Positions 58,001-64,000 of a stretch of DNA of 64,000 nt are shown one piece after another. The position numbers were made by a program, and so were the translations under genes. Numbering within the stretch: the stretch's first letter is position 1; the number at the start of each line of letters is the position of its first letter. Below the pieces are notes generated by a model. It was not told the origin of the DNA and ran no database searches. It saw only the letters and a list, made by a program, of their open reading frames with translations. This DNA comes from Hippophae tibetana (Eukaryota; Streptophyta; Magnoliopsida; Rosales; Elaeagnaceae). The DNA lies in NCBI GenBank assembly GCA_037013495.1, contig CM072805.1, positions 16,960,601-17,024,600 of the forward strand, given 5' to 3'.

Positions 58001-60675
58001 ATACTTTTATCAATTTGATACATTTTTTTTTAAATTGGTACACGTTCATCTTATTATTTCATTTGTTAACATTTTAATCATTTTTTATCAATATTGATCA
58101 TTTTAGTAACTTTATTATACATTTTTCTTAACTTTTTATGACATATTTTTATTAAACATTTATCAACTCCTATTAGTAAGGTTCAAATTGATTATAAATT
58201 TTTTTTCCAAACGAGTATTAGAAAAAAGAAAAAATAAAAGAAAGAACTAAAGTGTTCAAAAATACAAAAAATAAACTCACTAAAATATTAAGTTTAGAAA
58301 TGGTATGTGACAACAAAAGTCCCTTATTATGCCAAAAATAATAATTTAATCTTTTTTGTATTTTTTCATTACTTTTATTTTGAAAAAGTTACAATAGAAT
58401 GACAAATAATTATTATTTTTATTTTATTCTCACATTATTTTAACTTTTATAATTCAATATATAATTTTTAGTAATAGACAATAATTACTACGAAATTGAA
58501 AAAAATAAAAAATAAAAACAAAAAGTTTTAAAATTTTATTAATTATTTTGTACTGTTATTTTACATAACAAAAAAAATTTACAAAAATAACAAAGAAATT
58601 AAACTGATTTAACGAGCATAATTTTTAGGAGTTAAAATTAAAATATTTGTATAATTAGACAATATAAAAATAAACAAAAAAAATATTTATAGTTTTCAAA
58701 TAAAAATAATAAAAATAATAATGTCTTCAAAAGTTTGAGATAATATATAGATGTGACGAGTTATATAAAATTTATATGTATATTTTGGCTAAATATAAAA
58801 TACAAAAGTAGTTTATAACTTATAAGGATAAATGGTAGCTCACTAAAATACTAAGTTTTAGAAATGGTAGGTGACAACAAAAGTCAATTTTTTATGTCAT
58901 AAATAATAATTTAGTCTTTTTGTATTATTTTTCTTCGCTTATTACATTTATTTTGAAAAATTCACAATAGTATGAAAAATAATCATTTTTTATTTTAATC
59001 TTACATTATTTTAACTTTTATTAAGATATAATTTTTAGTAATAGAGAATAATTACTACGAAATTGAAAAAAAATAAAAACAAAAAGTTTTAAAATTTTAT
59101 TAATTGTTTTGTACTGTTATTTTACATAAAAACAATTATTACAAAAATAATGAGGAAATTAAATTGATTTAACAAGCATAATTAGAGGATTTTGGGTGCA
59201 TTTGTCTCTTTTTAAAAATATGAGTAGTGTATCAAATTTATGAGAGTAAAAATTTTAAAGTATCATGTGCATAACCAAACATATGTTTTAATACATAATG
59301 TGATGAACTTATGTTTAATGCATGCGTCTTAGTAAGTGTACTAAGTATATGTTTTTTGTAAAGTGATAAACATAATTTTTAAGAATTAAAAATTAAAATA
59401 TTTGTATAATTAGACAATGTAAAAATAAAAAAATGAATTATTTATAGTTTTCAAATAATAATAATATTAATAATAATGTCTTTAAAAATTTGAGATAATA
59501 TATCAATGTGACGAATTATATAAAATTTACATGTATATTTTGGCTAAATATAAACTACAAAAGTAGTTTATAACTTATAAGGATAAATTTTGCAAGGTGC
59601 TTTTAGATTACAAATAAGCTAAGCTTATTTTATTTACTATATCCATATTTCTCCTAGTAGAGGGTAAATTTGGGTATTTTTTAAATTTACTTGTCCATCT
59701 CACATTTCATAAGTGATTTTTATATTATTGCATTTGCTTTCAATCTTGCTTTAGGATCGAATAGTCTAATCATGTTTTCTATCAAATGCATATATAACAT
59801 GGTATTTAGTTTAAAAGACCAATCATTCAAACAGAGGAAAAAGAAAAAAAGAAAAAGTAGATATTTAAGTCAATCATGGAAACACATTTGTGTCCATGGT
59901 TTAACATCACCTAATAAAATAAAGGAATAAGTGCATAGCATAACCATAGAGTTTTATTTCTAGAAAAGATTGTACTTATTATTATTTTACTTTTATCTAT
60001 TTTACACATTTTCTTAAACTAGTGCACAATCACATTCTTGTTACATATGTTAAAATTTTAATCATATTGTTTTCTTAATTTTGTTAATTTTAGTAACTTT
60101 ATTATACATTTTTCTTTATTTTTTGTGACATTTTTTTATTAAATATTTATCAACTCCTACTAGTATTGTTCAAATTGATCATACTTAAATTTTTTGCAAA
60201 AAAATATTAAAATATGTGAAAAAAGGAAGAAAGAAAAGAAAGAACTATAGCGTTCAAAAATACAATAAATTAAGTGACTAAAATAATCAAGTTTTAGAAA
60301 TAGTAGATGACAACAAAATTTCATTTTTTATGTCAAAAATAATAATTTAGTCTTTTTGTATTTTTTTCGTTGTTTATTACATTTATTTAAAAAAAATTCA
60401 CAATTGAATGACAGATAATCATTTTTATTATTTTAATTTCACATTATTTTAACCATTATTAAAATATAACTTTTAGTAATAGACAATAATTACTACGAAA
60501 TTGAAAAAATAAAAAACAAAAACAAAAAGTTTTAAAATTTTATTACTTATTTTGTACTGTTATTTTACATAACAAAAAAAATTAAATTACTACAAAAATA
60601 ATGAAGAAATTAAACTGATTTAACCAGCATAACTAGAGGATTTTGGGTGTATTTGTCTATTTTGAAAAATATGTC
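55023..60675. repeat. Diverged tandem array of three AT-rich modules
   Basis: Three module types recur. M1 ('tagtattgttcaaattgat' ... 'gaggattttgggtg') is at 55023-55569, 58174-58625, 58833-59268 (5'-truncated) and 60161-60675. M2 (with 'aatacataatgtgatgaact' and 'gagataatatat.aatgtga') is at 57246-57660, 58626-58832 (partial) and 59269-59640. M3 (with 'cttatccatctcacattt' and 'tgtccatgg.ttaacatcac') is at 57661-58173 and 59641-60160. The order is M1-M2-M3-M1-M2'-M1-M2-M3-M1, with a full period of about 2 kb. No protein is encoded. Confidence 0.85.
55575..57245 (-). mobile_element. Solo LTR, Athila/Tat-like
   Basis: A 1671-base insertion with TG...CA ends (TGTTGGCTC to GTTATCA) is flanked by a perfect ATGTG duplication (55570-55574 and 57246-57250). 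The left end, read on the minus strand, shows a 'tctctgtgggaacgatatctt' type phrase shortly before the AACA terminus, which resembles the end of Athila/Tat LTRs, so transcription would run right to left. No internal region or second LTR remains, as expected after LTR-LTR recombination. The 83-codon minus frame at 56710-56961 is not regarded as a gene. Confidence 0.8.
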
Positions 60676-62943
60676 TCAAGATGAATGAAAATGCATTAGA
60701 CTTCAAGTGGTTATTCCTACTATTTGGTAATAGCCATTTTTCTACTTTCAAGAATTCAAGGTCACAATATTTAGTTAAATTATTTTTCTCTCTTTTTTTC
60801 TTTTTTTTTATTAAGAGAACAGATCCATTTACATATAATGTACATATATTATTATGGTAAGTGGACAGTTTGCATTTTTTCTAAGGGAATTCCATGTATA
60901 TCTTGTCTATACTAGAAGTCAAGTATGAATGAAGACAAGTACACACCTTTAAATTCTACTCAAATCATTTAAACAAAACAATGCAAATAAGTACATGATA
61001 CTTCATCTGATGTTTAAAATCCTAACATTCAATGCAAAACTTATAGATATCATCTAATAATTTATAAATGAGTAAATTAAATATTAACATAGGCTCAATA
61101 ATTTCACAAGGTAGTCTTATTATTTGATTCTTATACACCAAATTTAGGTTTTAACTCAATCTCAACATCCAAAAATAACACTATTAATATTCAACTCATA
61201 CATTTTTACTATTATAAAAAAACTTAGCACATCATTTCATATTGAATGCAATTAAATCGGACACCATTCAAATTGAACTATGGTCATTTGATGCGTTCAA
61301 TGTTGAACGCACTCTAATTAAATCTCATTCAATATTATTATAATATTATTTTTGTTATTATTATAAGTTTTAGGAGTGTTATTTTTTGTAATTTTTCAAA
61401 AAAGAAAAAATGAAAAAACTCAAATATGGTAATACAATTTGTTTAAAAAAAAGTTTTCATTACTTGTACATATTTGCTCAATATGAATTTTTTTAAATTA
61501 TAATTAAACAAATGGTTAATATTTAATATTTGGTTTTCTATAAATAATAATAATAATTGATATACATTTAACCCTCCATTCTTATGACAATTCACTTATT
61601 TCGATTAATTTTTATATTTAATTAAACTAAATGAATTACAAAGATAATTAATATTTATTTTAACTTCAATTTCATTTCATAAATAAATTAAATCAAATTG
61701 AATAAGAAAATAAATGAGTTCAATTTAAATTGGGTTAGTGGTGTTTATAAGTGGATGATAAAGATTTACTTTCTTATTTTTCATTCAAATATTATAACTC
61801 CCTAATTTCATTTATTCAAAAAAGGCAAAATTATAACTTAGCTGTGGCTCCAAAATTATTAGAGTCTAATATTATTTTATACTACAAATTATGATTTTTA
61901 AATTACATATAAAAATTTATTATTATTATATAAATTTAATAAATATGATTTGAAAATAAAATAAGATTACTCACATATAAAGTACGTACATTTTTGCTAG
62001 TATAATTAAGTTATCCATTTTCTGATAACTTAATTACTAAGGGAAAACTCATAATTAAATTCCTTAAAATAATTTGAACATTATTTTCTAAAATTAACCT
62101 TTTTAAAAATAACTAATTTTATATTAAAAAGTCATTTAATAAAACAAATTTTTTGTTTCAATTTCATAATATGATAAGTAAATATGATGGGTTTTAATTA
62201 TTTTTATTTTAAATTTCTTCCAAGATTCATTTTTTTACCAATTGTTTTTTCAAATTTCATTATAAATTAATAAACGAAACCTACATTTCAAGTGATACAA
62301 CTTAATAGAGTTTTATTAAAAAAAATTATTTATCGTTAGTTTATTTTTACAAATTAAACACATTGATCCCTTTTTTTAAGCAATAGGTGCACTTTAATCA
62401 CCTTATTTTTAGGGTATATAAAATATCTATTCATATGATTAATTCACAAATTTCAATAACGAAGGATTGCAAATGATTTATATCCTATGAAGAAATTGCA
62501 ATGGATGAAAATTTTCACAATCTAGCTGTAAATTGGATATGAACTATTTTTACTTTCCTAACATTAATTGACAATTCTATTAAACTAAATGTAACATATT
62601 ATAATTTTAATTTTCAAGTTATATATATTTATATTTTGCATAAAAATAATTTTATTTGGTTATAAAAATATCAGTCAACTGATTGTGTAAATTAGTCTGA
62701 GTTAATTCACATATATAATGGATCAGATTGGTTTAAATAACTATAATGTACAAGTAGGATGCCGGTTACAAGTTCATAATGTACTTATCAAATCAGATTA
62801 TGAACTAAAATTGTACAATAAATTCAATCCCTATATATCTTTATTTACTATTGTATTTTTACAAACTTGGTCATTTTAATTACTTTATTTTTCACTTTTT
62901 ATGATATTTTTCTCGTTAAATATCTATCATCTCTCTACTATTA
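60676..62943. other. AT-rich stretch, nothing recognised
   Basis: No gene, domain or clear repeat is visible. It contains many A/T runs and short (TAA)n or (ATT)n stretches. Confidence 0.55.
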
Positions 62944-64000
62944 GGTGACGTTTGGTTCGTGGAATGGAATCGGAATCGGAATCGGAATCGGAATCAGAAT
63001 CGGAATGGAATGGAATGGAAAGGAAACAATTTTGTTTGGTTTGACCACCGGAATAAAGCTCAGAATCAGGATTATAGTGTTTGGTTTGCCACTGAAATGG
63101 AATGAAAAAAGCTATAAATGACCTTAATACCCCTACATGCTGTAAAGTTCAAATAATGTCATTTAATTACTATTTTTTCATCAAACAAAATAAATTATTG
63201 AAATCATTATTTTTCTAAATAAGTATTACTTAATTAAAAAGAAATATATTATTAAAATTATTATTTTTCTAAATAAGGTTTAGGGTTTTGAGGTTTGGGA
63301 TGTGTGATTTAGGGTTTAGGGATTTAGGATCTGGGTTATATTTGTAGGTTAAGGTTTAGGGTTAAAATTATTATTTTTCTAAAAATAGTTTAGGGTTTTA
63401 GAATTTTGGATTTAGGGTTTAGGGTTTTAGGTTTTAGGATTTAGAATTTGGGGTTTAGGGTTTTGGGTTTTGGGATTTATGTTTTAAGGTTTAGGGTTTA
63501 GGGTTTAGAGATTTGGAGATTTGGGGTTTAGGGTTTTAGGGTTTAGGGATTTGGGGTTTAGGGTTTTAGGATTTGGAATTTGGGGTTTAGGGTTTAGGGT
63601 TTTGGGATTTATGTTTTAGGGTTTTGGGTTTTGGGATTTATGTTTTAAGGTTTAGGGTTTTAGGGTTTAGGGTTTAGGGATTTGGGATTTATGTTTTAGG
63701 GTTTGGGGATTTATGTTTTAATGTTTAGGGTTTAGGGATTTGAGGTTTAGGGTTTACGGTTTTAGGATTTTAAGATTTGGATTTAGGGTTTTGAAATTTT
63801 GGGTTTAGGGTTTAGGGTTTTGGAATTTTGGGTTTGAGAATTTGGGATTTAAATTTAAGGTTATATTTTAGGTGAGGGTAAAATTGGAAAAAAAAAGTGT
63901 AGATGGGAATGGAATAATGATTACCAAAGGTGGGAGAAGGAATTGTGATTCCTTCTCTTTTAGTAATCAGATTCCATTTCGTCCAACCAAACACACAAAA
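62944..64000. mobile_element. TIR element with telomere-like core, copy 2 (inverted)
   Basis: It starts GGTGACGTTTGGTTC after TTA (62941-62943) and ends at the window edge with CCAACCAAACACAC. It is the same family as 48780-49835 in the opposite orientation and of almost equal length (about 1055 bases). Subterminal (GGAATC)n repeats occur at about 62965-63004. The interior (63280-63870) is a degenerate TTTAGGG array. The right target duplication lies outside the window, and the last few TIR bases are altered. Confidence 0.75.
63280..63870. repeat. Degenerate TTTAGGG-like array
   Basis: Dense TTTAGGGTTT, GGGTTTTGGG and GGGATTTATG variants make up this core of TIR element copy 2, with higher-order repetition of 'tttgggatttatgtttta' units. 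It is interstitial, not a telomere. Confidence 0.9.

Noticed and set aside
1..64000. CRISPR arrays, operons, tRNA or rRNA genes, organelle DNA
   Set aside because: No regularly spaced direct repeats with unique spacers, no ribosome-binding-site-led gene rows, no cloverleaf or rRNA sequence, and no organelle gene was recognised; the content is typical of plant nuclear repeats.

Overview
The window looks like nuclear DNA of a flowering plant: strongly AT-rich, no operons, and built almost wholly from decayed plant retrotransposons (Ty1/copia, Ty3/gypsy, L1-type LINEs). I found no intact host gene, no tRNA or rRNA gene, and no CRISPR array. All calls come from reading translations and repeats by eye. 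Family names rest on motifs, not on database searches.

Layout. 1-5.5 kb: AT-rich DNA with no recognisable gene. 5.5-6.5 kb (-): Athila/Tat-like gypsy gag-protease remnant. 7.7-14.0 kb (-): decayed but nearly full-length L1-type LINE (ORF1, endonuclease, RT, RNase H, oligo-A tail). 15.6-18.5 kb: a short conserved-looking reading frame, then a remnant with the 'putative gypsy type transposon' domain. 20.65-25.87 kb (+): copia element 1 with both LTRs. 27.6-29.4 kb (-): copia leader and gag remnant with a locally inverted copy.

29.4-51.1 kb is a nest. Fragments of one plus-strand LINE occur in protein order: ORF1, endonuclease, pre-RT, late RT, C-terminal zinc finger. They are interrupted by (a) a short-LTR non-autonomous element (29568-37849, TSD CTTTC), itself split by copia element 2 (30151-35883, -, near-perfect TSD); (b) copia element 3 (39513-44497, -, perfect TSD GTGTA), the best preserved element here; (c) a SIRE-like copia LTR plus gag and a gypsy 3' end (44.8-48.5 kb); and (d) a 1056-bp TIR element with a degenerate telomere-like core (48780-49835, TSD TAA).

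51.8-55.0 kb (+): copia element 4 (5' LTR, leader, gag, protease, integrase), cut off at the start of RT. 55.0-60.7 kb: a diverged tandem array of three AT-rich modules, interrupted by a 1671-bp solo LTR with perfect TSD ATGTG. 60.7-62.9 kb: featureless AT-rich DNA. 62944 to the right edge: second copy of the telomere-like TIR element, inverted relative to the first.

Nothing here is a cooperating gene system. The interest lies in the insertion history: TSD-dated nesting, a template-switch-like block in an LTR, decay by C-to-T/G-to-A changes, and a MITE-like family that carries telomere-like sequence.
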